A stretch of DNA of 64,000 nucleotides from Mycetocola lacteus (GCF_003667575.1 NZ_RCUY01000001.1:419947-483946); one strand, 5' to 3'; shown: positions 1 to 9,429, numbered from the stretch's first letter. Notes: generated by a model not told the origin, from the sequence alone. A program made the numbers and translations.

Positions 1-1
1 C

Positions 2-322
2 GAGGTCTATGAGGCCGCGGACCTCGACGGTGCCAGCCGCTGGCAGCAGCTGCGGCGGATCACCCTGCCGCTGGTGGCCGGGTACGTGGTCATCAACGTG
101 ATCCTCGGCTTCAAGAACTTCCTCAACGCCTACGACATCATCTTCGGTCTGACCGGCGGCGGCCCCGGCACCTCGACCCGCTCGATCGCGATGACCATTG
201 TCACCGGCTTCACCGGCGGCGACTACGCCTACCAGATGGCCAACGCGACGATCTTCTTTGTCATCGTCATCCTCATTTCGCTGATCCAACTGCGGATCAC
301 CCGGGGAAGGAACACCTTCTAA
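2..322 (+). CDS. Carbohydrate ABC transporter permease (MalF/UgpA type), 5'-truncated by the window edge
   Basis: Inner-membrane subunit of a sugar importer. The open frame enters from the left edge and begins inside the EAA loop (EAADLDGASRWQQLRRITLP), the cytoplasmic loop that docks to the ATPase. Two hydrophobic segments follow. Residues FKNFLNAYDIIFGLTGGGP are typical of the MalF/UgpA subfamily. Its stop codon overlaps the start of the next permease gene (TAATG), so translation is coupled. Only about 106 C-terminal residues are visible; the binding-protein gene presumably lies further left. Family assignment is firm, the substrate is inferred from the downstream GH13 enzyme. Confidence 0.9.
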   Translation, partial: EVYEAADLDGASRWQQLRRITLPLVAGYVVINVILGFKNFLNAYDIIFGLTGGGPGTSTRSIAMTIVTGFTGGDYAYQMANATIFFVIVILISLIQLRITRGRNTF

Positions 323-1182
323 TGACCACCCTGACCCCGCGTCGATCCGGCAGGATCGGCACCGAACGCCCGCGCTGGTCCACCACGATCATCCTGCTGC
401 TGTGTGCGGTGACCGTGATCATCCCGCTCTACGTCACCATCGTCACCGCCTTCAAAACCACCAGCCAGGCGGTGGATGGCAACGTGTTCTCGCTGCCGGC
501 ACCGTGGAGCGTGGACGGATTTGTTCAGGCGTGGAACCTCACCAACGTGCCTCAGGCGTTTGCCGTCTCGGTATTTGTGACCGCGCTCACCGTGACCGGA
601 ACGATCCTGCTGGCGGCGTTTGCCTCCTTCGCGATCGCCCGCAACTGGGACCGGAAGTTCTTCCGCTGGTCCTTCTTCTACCTGCTGGCGGCGATGTTCC
701 TGCCCTTCCCGGTGCTCGCGCTGCCGCAGATCCAGCTGACCGGATTTGCCGGACTGGATAACCCTGTCGGCGTCGCGATCCTGCACATCATGTTCCAGCT
801 GAGCTTCAGCGTGCTGCTGTTCACCGCGTTTCTGCGCTCGATTCCGATTGAACTCGAGGAGAGCGCCCGGATCGACGGCGCCTCCACCTCCCAGGTGTTC
901 TGGAAGCTGATCTTCCCGCTGCTAGCCCCGATGAGCGCAACCGTGGGCATCTTCGCGTTCCTCGCCTCGTGGAATGACTTCATGATGCCCTCGCTGATCA
1001 CCTCGGATCCGGCGATGCAGACGCTCCCGGTGGTCCAGTCGATCTTCCAAACCCAGTTCAGCAACAACTACAACGTGTCCTTTGCCTCCTACCTGATGGC
1101 CATGGCCCCGGCGATCATCGTCTACCTCTTCACCCAGCGCTGGGTGATGGCGGGCGTGACCCAGGGCGCGGTCAAGGGCTAA
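322..1182 (+). CDS. Carbohydrate ABC transporter permease (MalG/UgpE type)
   Basis: Second transmembrane subunit of the same sugar importer, 286 aa with about six membrane segments. The EAA loop is visible as ELEESARIDGASTSQVFWKLIFPLLAP around residues 173-198. The ATG overlaps the stop of the preceding permease, as expected for the MalF-MalG pair. No ATPase gene is nearby, as is common in actinobacteria where one shared MsiK-type ATPase serves many sugar importers. The GH13 glucosidase starts 22 bp downstream, which suggests uptake of an alpha-glucoside. Confidence 0.92.
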   Translation: MTTLTPRRSGRIGTERPRWSTTIILLLCAVTVIIPLYVTIVTAFKTTSQAVDGNVFSLPAPWSVDGFVQAWNLTNVPQAFAVSVFVTALTVTGTILLAAFASFAIARNWDRKFFRWSFFYLLAAMFLPFPVLALPQIQLTGFAGLDNPVGVAILHIMFQLSFSVLLFTAFLRSIPIELEESARIDGASTSQVFWKLIFPLLAPMSATVGIFAFLASWNDFMMPSLITSDPAMQTLPVVQSIFQTQFSNNYNVSFASYLMAMAPAIIVYLFTQRWVMAGVTQGAVKG

Positions 1183-1203
1183 CCGTTCAACCGAAAGGAA
1201 ACC

Positions 1204-2892
1204 GTGTCTACTCCGACCGAAACCGTATTTGACCGCACCGGCGAGGCCGCACCGTGGTGGCGTCAGGCCGCGGTGTACCAGATCTATCCGCGCAGCTTCG
1301 CCGATTCCAACGGCGATGGACTCGGGGACATCCCCGGGATCACCTCGCGCGCCGACTATCTGGCCGAGCTCGGGATCGACGCCGTGTGGCTGAGCCCCTT
1401 CTACCCCTCGGCTCTTGCCGACGGAGGCTACGACGTGGCCGACTACCGCAACGTGGATCCGCGCCTGGGCACCCTCGACGACTTCGACGCGATGGTCTCG
1501 GCCCTGCACGCACGCGGCATCCACGTGGTGGTGGACATCGTCCCCAACCACACCTCCGACCAGCACGTCTGGTTCCAGGAGGCGCTCGCGGCCGGACGCG
1601 GATCCGCCGCCCGCGAGCGCTATATCTTCCGCGAGGGCACCGGCGAGAATGGCGACCAGCCGCCCGCGGACTGGGTGTCGGTCTTCGGTGGTCCCTCCTG
1701 GGAGCGCGTCGCGGACGGTCAGTGGTACTTCCACCACTTCGCCACCGAGCAGCCCGACCTTAACTGGCGTCACCCCGAGGTGCGCGCGGACTTTGTGAAG
1801 ACCCTGCGATTCTGGTCGGACCGGGGTGTGGACGGCTTCCGGATCGACGTCGCCCACATGCTCACCAAGGATCTCTCCGACCCGCTGCCCAGCCAGGCCG
1901 AGCTCGACGCGCTGCCCCAGGATGGTAACCACCCGATCATCGACCGTGACGACGTGCACGAGGTCTATGCCGAATGGCGCGAGGTGTTCAACTCGTATGA
2001 TCCGCCGCGCACCGCGGTGGCCGAGGCCTGGGTGCACCCCTCGCGGGTGCCGCTGTACGCGAGCCCGAAGTCCCTCGGTCAGGCGTTCAACTTCGATCTG
2101 CTGGAGGCCGACTTCGACGCCGAGGAGTTCCGTCGGATCGTGACCGACAACCTGGCCATTTCGGCCACGTCGGGATCCTCGACCACCTGGGTGTTCTCCA
2201 ACCACGACGTGGTGCGTCATGCCACCCGCTACGGGCTGCCCCGTACCGAGCGTGGTGCGGATGGACGACCGCTGCACAAGCACGGATCGCAGTGGCTGCT
2301 CAGCGGCGGCACCGACCCGGTGGTCGACACCGCGGGTGGGCTGCGGCGAGCGCGCGCGGCGAGCCTCTTCCTGCTGGCGCTGCCCGGGTCCGCCTACATG
2401 TATCAGGGTGAGGAGCTGGGGCTGCCCGAGGTTGCGGACATTCCGGCCGCCGATCGTCAGGACCCCACCTTCTTCCGCACCCAGGGGGCCGAGATTGGGC
2501 GCGACGGCTGCCGGGTTCCGCTGCCCTGGACCGAGTCCGGGCCGTCGTTCGGGTTCGGGGAGGCCGGCGCACACCTGCCCCAGCCCGCGTGGTTTGGCGA
2601 GTATGCGGTCTCCCGCGAGTCCGCCGATCCGCACTCGACCCTGAGCCTGTACCGCCGCGCCCTGGCCCTGCGTCACGAGCTACAGACCGCGGAGGAACTG
2701 GAGTGGTTGGAGACCGGACGCGCAGATGTACTGGAATTTGTGCGTCCCAACGGCTGGCGCGTGATCACCAACTTCGGTACCGAGCCCTACCCACTGGGAC
2801 CGGACACGGTCGTCCTGACGAGCTCGGACCCGGTGGATACCGCCCTGACCGAGGTGCCCGCCGAGACGACCGTGTGGATCGCCGCCCGCTAG
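1204..2892 (+). CDS. Alpha-glucosidase / oligo-1,6-glucosidase, GH13 family
   Basis: Cytoplasmic retaining exo-glucosidase of 562 aa with no signal peptide. The GH13 signatures are present: DIVPNHTS (about residues 111-118), DGFRIDVAH with the predicted nucleophile Asp215, AVAEAW with the predicted acid/base Glu274, and FSNHD with the transition-state stabiliser Asp335. It starts with GTG shortly after GAAAGGAA, 22 bp after the MalG-type permease, so it is the third gene of the importer operon and probably hydrolyses the imported alpha-glucoside. Bond specificity (alpha-1,4 or alpha-1,6, or sucrose/trehalulose) cannot be fixed by eye. A strong bidirectional terminator follows. Confidence 0.9.
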   Translation: MSTPTETVFDRTGEAAPWWRQAAVYQIYPRSFADSNGDGLGDIPGITSRADYLAELGIDAVWLSPFYPSALADGGYDVADYRNVDPRLGTLDDFDAMVSALHARGIHVVVDIVPNHTSDQHVWFQEALAAGRGSAARERYIFREGTGENGDQPPADWVSVFGGPSWERVADGQWYFHHFATEQPDLNWRHPEVRADFVKTLRFWSDRGVDGFRIDVAHMLTKDLSDPLPSQAELDALPQDGNHPIIDRDDVHEVYAEWREVFNSYDPPRTAVAEAWVHPSRVPLYASPKSLGQAFNFDLLEADFDAEEFRRIVTDNLAISATSGSSTTWVFSNHDVVRHATRYGLPRTERGADGRPLHKHGSQWLLSGGTDPVVDTAGGLRRARAASLFLLALPGSAYMYQGEELGLPEVADIPAADRQDPTFFRTQGAEIGRDGCRVPLPWTESGPSFGFGEAGAHLPQPAWFGEYAVSRESADPHSTLSLYRRALALRHELQTAEELEWLETGRADVLEFVRPNGWRVITNFGTEPYPLGPDTVVLTSSDPVDTALTEVPAETTVWIAAR

Positions 2893-2903
2893 TACCCCAC
2901 GCA

Positions 2904-2941
2904 AAAACCCGCGGTGTCGCGTTCGAGACACCGCGGGTTTT
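2904..2941. terminator. Bidirectional intrinsic terminator
   Basis: A perfect 15-bp inverted repeat, AAAACCCGCGGTGTC / GACACCGCGGGTTTT, with an 8-nt loop and A/T tracts on both sides. It sits between the convergent GH13 gene and the surface glycosidase gene and can stop transcription from either direction. Confidence 0.9.
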
Positions 2942-2994
2942 ATGTGTGAGACCGGTGCCGGTGCGGTGCCCGTGCACCACACCGGCATCGGTCC

Positions 2995-5900
2995 CTAGGC
3001 GCTGCGACGACGGCGCAGCACGCCGATCCCCAAGAGGAGCAGCAGGACCGCGAGGCCGCCGGCGATGAGCGGGTTCACACCGGTGTGCGCGAGTCCACCG
3101 CCGGCACCGTGCTGGCCGGCCCCCTGCGCGCCGACCCCCTGCGCGCCGTTCGTCGGTGAGGCGGAGACGCCCGACCCGGCGGTCGCGCTCGGCTCGGCGG
3201 AGGTGGTTGGCCCCGAGGGTGTGCTGGGTTCCCCGGAGGGGCTCGGGCTCGCCGTGTTTCCCGGTCCCTCGGCCACCACCAGGTCGGCCCGTGCCTCGAG
3301 TGTGCCATCGGAAACCACCAGCATGTGCGCCCCCGCGGGAGTATCCCCGGGGATCGTCACCGTGGTGTCAAAGGCACCCGCCTCGTCGGCGGTGACCGTC
3401 CCGACCTCAACCGGATCCGAGTGCAGCGTCAGAGTAAGCGCGGCACCGGCACCGAATCCCGCACCGCTTACGGCGATTTTCGCGCCGGGCACGATTCGGT
3501 CTGCCCGAATGGTGACGCTGGGCGTCCCGGGCGCTATGGAACACGTGGCCAGCCCCACCGTCTTCCCGGTGGGGGCCGGAATCACCGGGCAGATGCTCGG
3601 GTCCGCAACCGCCGGGCCGGACACGTGAATGTCCTCTCCAACGATAGCCGCGTCAAATCGCTTGCCCATCCAGCTCACCCCCGAGACGCCACCGGCACTG
3701 TGTCCCAGTCGCACAAACGAGGGATCTCCCAGATCGGTGCGCACACCATTGGCGAGGAACACGTTGTCGATCAGGTTGGAGATGCCAAACAGGGAGGGTC
3801 GCACGCCGCGCGCACCCACCGGCTTACCGATTGCGCCGGTTTCATAGTAAACCTCGGCAAACAGTCCCGAGCTGGTCATATCGCGAGTCAGCGAGTGGAT
3901 GATCACCTCGGCCTCGTCCGCCTCCCGCGGCGCTCCCCCATCCAGCAGGCCGTAAACCATCAGCTGGGCATCCGGAGCCTTGATGGCAAACTTACCCAGT
4001 CCCGCCAGCTGCTTATTCTCGCTGAAGTCATCCTCGAAGCGTTCGCGAACCTTGGCCCGATACTCGGGGGCGAGGTCCTCCATCACCAGCGCGGTGGTGG
4101 TGTAGAACGACCATCCCGGATCCACCCACTGTCCGTGTTCGTTGCGGTACGGTCCGCCCTCGCCCTGGTCCGCCTGCGGAGGTCCGGATCGGGTGGGGTC
4201 GAGATAAACCTTCTGCACGGTGGCCCAGGTCTTGCCGTTTTTATCGGCCGTGGTGGGGAAGAACCACTCCTCATAGTTGCGGGTGAGTTCAGGCCGCCAT
4301 GCGTTCCACGTGTCGGCATCGGCCGTGTGACCAAGCTCGGTGGCGATCTGCGCGGCAAAGCGCAGGTCGAAGATGAGCGAGGCCACAAACTCGCTGTCGC
4401 GCTCGTCCAGATAGTTGTGTCCGTGCAGCACCCAGCGCATGTTGTTTTTCTCCCAGGCCAGGTGGATCTTCAGCGCCTGATAGATGCTCTCAAGCTTGTC
4501 TCTGTCGCCGGTGGCCTGGTAGAGGATCCAGGCCGTCTGCGCCTTGCGCGAGGGCAGGGATTCACCGCCCAGCTCACCGTACTCGTAGGCGTCGGGAGCA
4601 ACCTGGTCATTGACCAGTGCCATCATTCCTTGGAAGGAGGCCCAGGCGTTTTCGGGATCGGTCTGCACCAGCTGCTGCATGCCCAGCAGCGAATCCCAGC
4701 TCGCCACGTTGCGGGTGCCCGGGGTTCCGTTCATCCACATCGAGGGTTTGCCGGTGCCCAGCTGAGCGAAGTTGTTGCCGGTTTCGGGGGTTGCCGGCAG
4801 CACATTCATCTCCAGGCCGGCCCACGCCTGCAGGTAGAAGTGACGCACCTGCTCGGGCGTGATTCCGCCGGGGGCCACGCGTTCGATTCCAAAGTTGCCC
4901 ACCATCGGGACGCGGGCCAGATAGTCATTCCAGAACGCCGTCCAGTGGGAGTGGGCCGATTCGACGGTGTTGCCGGTGATTGCGGCCACCGCGGCGGCGG
5001 AAGCCACTGCCGGTGCCGGGTGCTGTGCATCGCGGATCGCCCAGCTGGCACCGATCGAGTAGCTGCCCGACTCGGGCAGGGTCGCACCCCAGTAGCGTGA
5101 ACCCGCATCGGGGGTTTCGGTGCCCTGGCGGCCAAAACGCAGGGCCGATTCGGACTCGAAGAACCGAACCTCCGCGGCGGCGGGGAAGACGATGGCGACG
5201 CTCGCGTCCTTACCCTCCACGCTCAGCACTCGGCGACTGGCATCGTAGACTCCGGTACCCGAGATGGCCCCGGCAACCACCGGCTGCGCCCCGGGGACGC
5301 TGCCGGTGACGGTCCGGGTGAACGCGTCGATACTGGCGGAGTCAAAGCGGTCACGGGTGCGAATTTCGCCGCCGAAACCGGTGTATTTCGCCGCATATCC
5401 GAGCTCGGTTGGGTCCCAGGATGGGTTCGCGCTGCGTGCGGTCTTGAGGAGTGCCGAGCCCGGGTGGATGCTCAGCCGTTCAAACGTGGTGTGGGTGCCG
5501 GCTGTGCCGCGACCCACCTGGAAGAGCTTGACGTAGAAATCGGTGTTTCCGCTCCAGCCGGTAACCCCGGCCAGGTCATATGACAGCTCGCCGGAGGCGG
5601 TGGAATCGGGCTGGAGGGTGATGTCGTCTCCGGTGAGGGAACGGTTCACCTTGAGAGCCCAGGCACCGGAATCGGCGGCAACCCTGAGGGTGAGAATCGG
5701 GTTCTCGGTGACGTTGATCGACACCGATCGGGCACGATACCCCCAGTCTTTCCCGGGCAGGGTCAGGGTGGCCCCGCGCGCCCCGGCGCTCAGCGTGGTG
5801 CTCGCGCTGCTGTGTGACCAGGCAGCCACCGACCCGGCATCAAACGGGTCAGTGAGACCGCCGGGCTCTCCGGGGGTTGAACCGGCCTCGGTCACGATCT

Positions 5901-6714
5901 CGGCCGCGCTAAACACCGTGGTCGCCGGGGCACCGGGGCCACCGACGGCAAAGAACTTGAGGGTAAAGGTGGTTACTCCACGCCAGCCGGTTGCGGTGGT
6001 CAGATCGAAGCTCTGGGTCCCCGGAGTCGTGATGTCATCGGCGTGCAGTTTGATATCGTCCCCGCCGGGTGCGGCGACCTTCACCGCCCACTTTCCTCCG
6101 GTCTCGGGCACGCTCACGGTGAGGTGTGACTGCTCACGCAGATCAATCGTCACGCGCTGTTCCAGGTCGCCCCAGTAGTCACCGCTGGCCGCGGTGGTGA
6201 GTGCAACCGCGCCACCAGGACGATCCTCGGCGGTGAGTCGTTTGAGGACCCAGGGGCCGGCGGGAGCCGTCACGCTGGAAAAGTCGGCGTGATATCCGGT
6301 GGGGATCTCGGGTTCGGTGCCCGGCTCGGGCTGGGCGTCCGGCCCGGGCTTGAGGAACGTCTGCATCAGCCGGTCCGAGCGCACCGCGGTGTCGTGGGCG
6401 TAGAACCCGGTGGAGAGCGGGAGGTCCACGCCGGAGTTTTGTTCCAGCTCGCTGCCGTTGCCGTCGAAGTTGTAGGGGTTCAAAACCACCCGGGACTGGG
6501 GAACCGAGAGCCAGCGCTGCTGGGTGGGTGAGCTATCGGCCAGCTCATCGAGGGTGGGTGCGGCAACCGGCGAGGTTCCGGGAACCGCCGCAGCGACGGG
6601 ACCGGTCGGCGGACCGGGGACTGCGACGGCGGGTATGCCGGGCAGTGCGAGGGCGCTGGCGACCAGGGTCAGGCCGAGGGTGGCCGCCCCCAATCGCACG
6701 GGGATGCTCTTCAT
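2995..6714 (-). CDS. Secreted LAHTG-anchored (alpha/alpha)6-barrel glycosidase, GH63-like
   Basis: A 1239-aa cell-surface enzyme. It has an N-terminal signal peptide (about 1-32) and two similar beta-sandwich modules (about 145-275 and 295-415; both contain WA(V/L)KV...DDI and a TGW.G.T.F..K.F.VG block). A further beta-rich part and an all-helical catalytic-type region follow at about 590-1010, with aromatic and acidic blocks such as SWDSLLGMQQL, YLDERDSEF and WVDPGWSFYTT. An Ig/IPT-like module lies at 1075-1160, then a Ser/Pro/Thr linker, LAHTG (1208-1212), a membrane helix and an RRRR tail, the layout of a sortase-E substrate. The helical region resembles clan GH-G (GH63-like) enzymes; I cannot name the family with certainty. 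The operator palindrome at 6800 lies upstream, so it probably belongs to the mannan regulon. Confidence 0.72.
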   Translation of the reverse strand: MKSIPVRLGAATLGLTLVASALALPGIPAVAVPGPPTGPVAAAVPGTSPVAAPTLDELADSSPTQQRWLSVPQSRVVLNPYNFDGNGSELEQNSGVDLPLSTGFYAHDTAVRSDRLMQTFLKPGPDAQPEPGTEPEIPTGYHADFSSVTAPAGPWVLKRLTAEDRPGGAVALTTAASGDYWGDLEQRVTIDLREQSHLTVSVPETGGKWAVKVAAPGGDDIKLHADDITTPGTQSFDLTTATGWRGVTTFTLKFFAVGGPGAPATTVFSAAEIVTEAGSTPGEPGGLTDPFDAGSVAAWSHSSASTTLSAGARGATLTLPGKDWGYRARSVSINVTENPILTLRVAADSGAWALKVNRSLTGDDITLQPDSTASGELSYDLAGVTGWSGNTDFYVKLFQVGRGTAGTHTTFERLSIHPGSALLKTARSANPSWDPTELGYAAKYTGFGGEIRTRDRFDSASIDAFTRTVTGSVPGAQPVVAGAISGTGVYDASRRVLSVEGKDASVAIVFPAAAEVRFFESESALRFGRQGTETPDAGSRYWGATLPESGSYSIGASWAIRDAQHPAPAVASAAAVAAITGNTVESAHSHWTAFWNDYLARVPMVGNFGIERVAPGGITPEQVRHFYLQAWAGLEMNVLPATPETGNNFAQLGTGKPSMWMNGTPGTRNVASWDSLLGMQQLVQTDPENAWASFQGMMALVNDQVAPDAYEYGELGGESLPSRKAQTAWILYQATGDRDKLESIYQALKIHLAWEKNNMRWVLHGHNYLDERDSEFVASLIFDLRFAAQIATELGHTADADTWNAWRPELTRNYEEWFFPTTADKNGKTWATVQKVYLDPTRSGPPQADQGEGGPYRNEHGQWVDPGWSFYTTTALVMEDLAPEYRAKVRERFEDDFSENKQLAGLGKFAIKAPDAQLMVYGLLDGGAPREADEAEVIIHSLTRDMTSSGLFAEVYYETGAIGKPVGARGVRPSLFGISNLIDNVFLANGVRTDLGDPSFVRLGHSAGGVSGVSWMGKRFDAAIVGEDIHVSGPAVADPSICPVIPAPTGKTVGLATCSIAPGTPSVTIRADRIVPGAKIAVSGAGFGAGAALTLTLHSDPVEVGTVTADEAGAFDTTVTIPGDTPAGAHMLVVSDGTLEARADLVVAEGPGNTASPSPSGEPSTPSGPTTSAEPSATAGSGVSASPTNGAQGVGAQGAGQHGAGGGLAHTGVNPLIAGGLAVLLLLLGIGVLRRRRSA

Positions 6715-6799
6715 TGGGCTCCTTCACGGGCACGACGCTACGGTGCGCCGGCCGGGTCGATTCGTGGTTCGGATACTGCGACACGCGATCACGCGCATC

Positions 6800-6815
6800 A
6801 CCGAAACGTTTCGGT
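6800..6815. promoter_or_regulatory. LacI-type operator, 16-bp perfect palindrome (copy 1)
   Basis: ACCGAAACGTTTCGGT, a perfect palindrome with the central CG typical of LacI-family operators. It lies in the divergent region between the surface glycosidase (start 6714) and the lacI-type gene (start 6967). Two identical copies occur at 8034 and 24081. It may repress the glycosidase, the regulator itself, or both. Confidence 0.88.
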
Positions 6816-6966
6816 AAACGGACGATAGCAGGACGATCGACCGGAAACAAGGAATTTGCCCGACTTCCCTCCCGGAGACCACGATCTCCCCCGACGGGGC
6901 CTCACAATGGTTTAGAGTCAAAACCGTCGGCATCACGGCGGATGCGCGATACGAAGGAGGACTCGG

Positions 6967-7989
6967 ATGACGCGTCGGGTCACGATCAACGATGTGGCCG
7001 CCCAGGCAGGAGTCGCGATCAGCTCGGTTTCCAGCGCGCTCAATGGCCGCCCCGGAGTCTCCGATGCCACGCGCGAGAAGATCCTTGCGGCGGCCGATGA
7101 TCTGGGCTTTGTCCCCTCGGTACGCGGACGCAGTCTTGCCGGAAAAAAGACGTTCTCGGTCGGCCTAGTGGTCCACCGCGACCCCGACGTCCTGGAGCTC
7201 GATCCGTTCTTCGGCGGGTTCATTGGCGGCATCGAGTCCTATATCGACGCGCGCGGTTTCGCACTCGTACTGCAGACCAGTCCGGGGGCCAACGAGGTTC
7301 TCGAACGCTATCGTCGGCTGGCGGCCGGCCGCCGCGTGGATGGGGTATTCCTCAACGAACTCGAGGTGGATGATGCCCGCGTCCCCGCGGTCCAGGACCT
7401 CGGCCTACCCGCCGTGAGCATTGGTGCCGATGAGGATTTCCCGCTCCCCAGCGTGCGCCAGGATCACCGCCCCGGCATCGACGCTCTGGTTGAACACCTC
7501 GCCCGGTTGGGGCACACCCACTTTGCCTTCGTGGGGGGCCCGCCGCGTTTTGTGCACTCCCGCCAGCGCGAACGAGCCTGGCGAGACAGTCTGGGTGCAC
7601 GAGGCATCGAGGCCGGTCCGGTCGCCGACGGAGGTTTCACCTACGAGGGCGGTATCGAGGCCGCCAAGATCCTACTGGCCAACCGCGTGCGCCCCACCGC
7701 GGTGGTCTGCGCAAACGACCTCAGCGCGATGGGATTCATCGCCCAGGCTCAGCACCTGGGCTTCGATGTCCCCGGAGATCTTTCGGTGGCCGGCTATGAC
7801 GGAATCCAGCTGGGGGCCTATCTTCGCCCGACGCTGACCACGATTCAAACCTCACCCAACCAGATTGGTTTTGAAGCGGCCCGCCTTCTCCTGCAGGCGA
7901 TAGATGGCGAACCCACCGTCGATGTGAACGTTCCCGCAGCCGAACTGGTGATCCGGAATTCCACCGGCCCGGTTCCCACCTCCGCCTAA
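6967..7989 (+). CDS. LacI-family transcriptional regulator
   Basis: DNA-binding repressor, 340 aa. The N-terminal helix-turn-helix with hinge helix reads VTINDVAAQAGVAISSVSSALNGRPGVS (about residues 4-31). The periplasmic-binding-protein-like sensor domain runs from about residue 60, with family blocks such as the final ..GYDGIQLGAYLRPTLTTIQ.. near the C-terminus. The start is supported by GAAGGAGG eight bases upstream. It is divergent from the surface glycosidase and just upstream of the importer operon. Three identical palindromes near neighbouring promoters are its likely operators, giving an inducible mannan or N-glycan regulon. The effector is unknown. Confidence 0.93.
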   Translation: MTRRVTINDVAAQAGVAISSVSSALNGRPGVSDATREKILAAADDLGFVPSVRGRSLAGKKTFSVGLVVHRDPDVLELDPFFGGFIGGIESYIDARGFALVLQTSPGANEVLERYRRLAAGRRVDGVFLNELEVDDARVPAVQDLGLPAVSIGADEDFPLPSVRQDHRPGIDALVEHLARLGHTHFAFVGGPPRFVHSRQRERAWRDSLGARGIEAGPVADGGFTYEGGIEAAKILLANRVRPTAVVCANDLSAMGFIAQAQHLGFDVPGDLSVAGYDGIQLGAYLRPTLTTIQTSPNQIGFEAARLLLQAIDGEPTVDVNVPAAELVIRNSTGPVPTSA

Positions 7990-8027
7990 TTTCCTCCTTG
8001 CGCCGCCCGGCCCGGGCATGCTAAACC

Positions 8028-8055
8028 TTGTTTACCGAAACGTTTCGGTTAGGTT
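8028..8055 (+). promoter_or_regulatory. Promoter of the importer operon with LacI operator copy 2 in the -35/-10 spacer
   Basis: The palindrome ACCGAAACGTTTCGGT occupies 8034-8049. A TTGTTT element (8028-8033) precedes it and TAGGTT (8050-8055) follows it, a 16-bp spacing. The operator therefore fills the whole promoter spacer, an arrangement that lets a bound repressor exclude RNA polymerase. The -35/-10 assignment is inferred from spacing and consensus; the palindrome itself is certain. Confidence 0.75.
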
Positions 8056-8094
8056 CCTTGCCCTGAGGGGCGCAATCACAAGGAGTATCACATC

Positions 8095-9429
8095 ATGGCA
8101 ACAAGGAAGTTGCGGGCCTCCACACCCATCCGCCGCACCCTGATGGGTGTCTCCGTCCTGGCTACCGCCGCCCTACTGGCGGCATGCTCGGGCGGCGCAT
8201 CCCCCACCTCATCCGACGGAAAACCCGCCGGTGACCTGCAGATCCTCGTCTCCAGCGCCGATGCCTCGGACGCCGCGTTCAAGGCGATCAATGCGGGGTT
8301 TGAAAAGAAATATCCCGACGTCAAACTCACCTTCTCCTCGGTTTCCAACGACAACTATCCGGCAACCAAGTCGTCCCGACTCACCGCCGGAAACGTGGAC
8401 ATCGTGGTGGTCAAGAGCTTCAACGAGGTCCCCGAGTTCGCCAAGGAATCCACCTCGGATGACGTCCTGCTGGCACGCGCGGGTGGACTGCTGGAGCTCG
8501 GTAACGAAAAGTTCATGTCGAATTACACCCCCAGCGTGCTCGACGCGCAGCAGGTGGACGGCAAGCAGTTCGCGGTCCCCACGGGCCTCAGCTATTCCAC
8601 CGGCGTGTACTACAACAAGGCCGAGTTCGACAAGCTGGGACTCACGGTCCCCACGACCTGGAGTGAATTCGAAAACGTCATCTCCACCATCAAGGGTGCC
8701 GGGGATGTTCCCTTCGGCATCGGTGGCAAGGACACCTGGCCCGCAGGGCTCGCGATGCTGGGTGCCGTGGCCGGCCAGTATCCCACCGTCGAGGCCAAGC
8801 AGAAACTGGTCGAGGGCCTGTGGAAAAACACCACCTCCCTCACCGATGCGGGCCCGCAGGGTGTACTCAACAAGACCGAAACCGTGTTCCAGAACGCCCA
8901 GCCCAACTTCGCCGGCACCGGCTACGACGAGATTCCCGCAGCCTTCGCCGCCGGGAAATTCGCGATGACCATCGATGGAACCTGGAACGAACCGACCATC
9001 TCGCAGGCCGTGGGTGGTGCCTTCGACATCGGCTATTTCCCCTTCCCCGGATCGGACAACGCCGCCGATAACGCGGCACTGAACGGCAAGATCGAGCTTC
9101 AGCTCGCGGTCGCCGCCAACACCAAGAACAAGACCGCAGCCCTGGCCTGGCTGGAATACTTCTCGGAGAAGGACAACTACACCACCTTCGTGGAAAAGTC
9201 CGGCTTCTCCCCCACTCAGCAGGACATCACCGCGACCCCGTTCCTCGACTCGATCGCGCAGTACACCACCACCTTCCAGCCGGCGTGGGACACCCTGTGG
9301 GTGGCCAACAACAAGGCCGGTCAGGACGCCGTGTACCCGTTCAACTACCCGGCGCTCACCCCGCTGGGATCCAGCGACGCCACCAAGGCGGCGCAGTCGG
9401 CACAGGCAGCCTGGAAGGCCGCTTTCTAA
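8095..9429 (+). CDS. Sugar ABC transporter substrate-binding lipoprotein
   Basis: Extracytoplasmic solute-binding protein of 444 aa, family 1 extracellular binding fold (carbohydrate). Its lipoprotein signal peptide ends in LLAAC (Cys31 as lipidation site). The body shows the usual FEKKYPDVKLTFSS start and many aromatic residues typical of sugar-binding clefts. An AAGGAG site precedes the ATG. It is the first gene of an operon with two permeases, GH130 and a PMM-like protein, downstream of a LacI operator. A stable hairpin after its stop probably keeps its mRNA in excess over the permeases. The likely ligand is a mannose-containing oligosaccharide, by context only. Confidence 0.92.
   Translation: MATRKLRASTPIRRTLMGVSVLATAALLAACSGGASPTSSDGKPAGDLQILVSSADASDAAFKAINAGFEKKYPDVKLTFSSVSNDNYPATKSSRLTAGNVDIVVVKSFNEVPEFAKESTSDDVLLARAGGLLELGNEKFMSNYTPSVLDAQQVDGKQFAVPTGLSYSTGVYYNKAEFDKLGLTVPTTWSEFENVISTIKGAGDVPFGIGGKDTWPAGLAMLGAVAGQYPTVEAKQKLVEGLWKNTTSLTDAGPQGVLNKTETVFQNAQPNFAGTGYDEIPAAFAAGKFAMTIDGTWNEPTISQAVGGAFDIGYFPFPGSDNAADNAALNGKIELQLAVAANTKNKTAALAWLEYFSEKDNYTTFVEKSGFSPTQQDITATPFLDSIAQYTTTFQPAWDTLWVANNKAGQDAVYPFNYPALTPLGSSDATKAAQSAQAAWKAAF

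Noticed and set aside
922..2676. 584-codon open frame antisense to the GH13 gene
   Set aside because: It is a high-G+C shadow frame; its translation is low complexity (Gly/Arg/His/Val) while the opposite strand has all GH13 motifs.
3325..5100. Long plus-strand frame across the surface glycosidase gene
   Set aside because: Antisense shadow without start context or recognisable protein features; the minus strand encodes signal peptide, modules and LAHTG in one frame.
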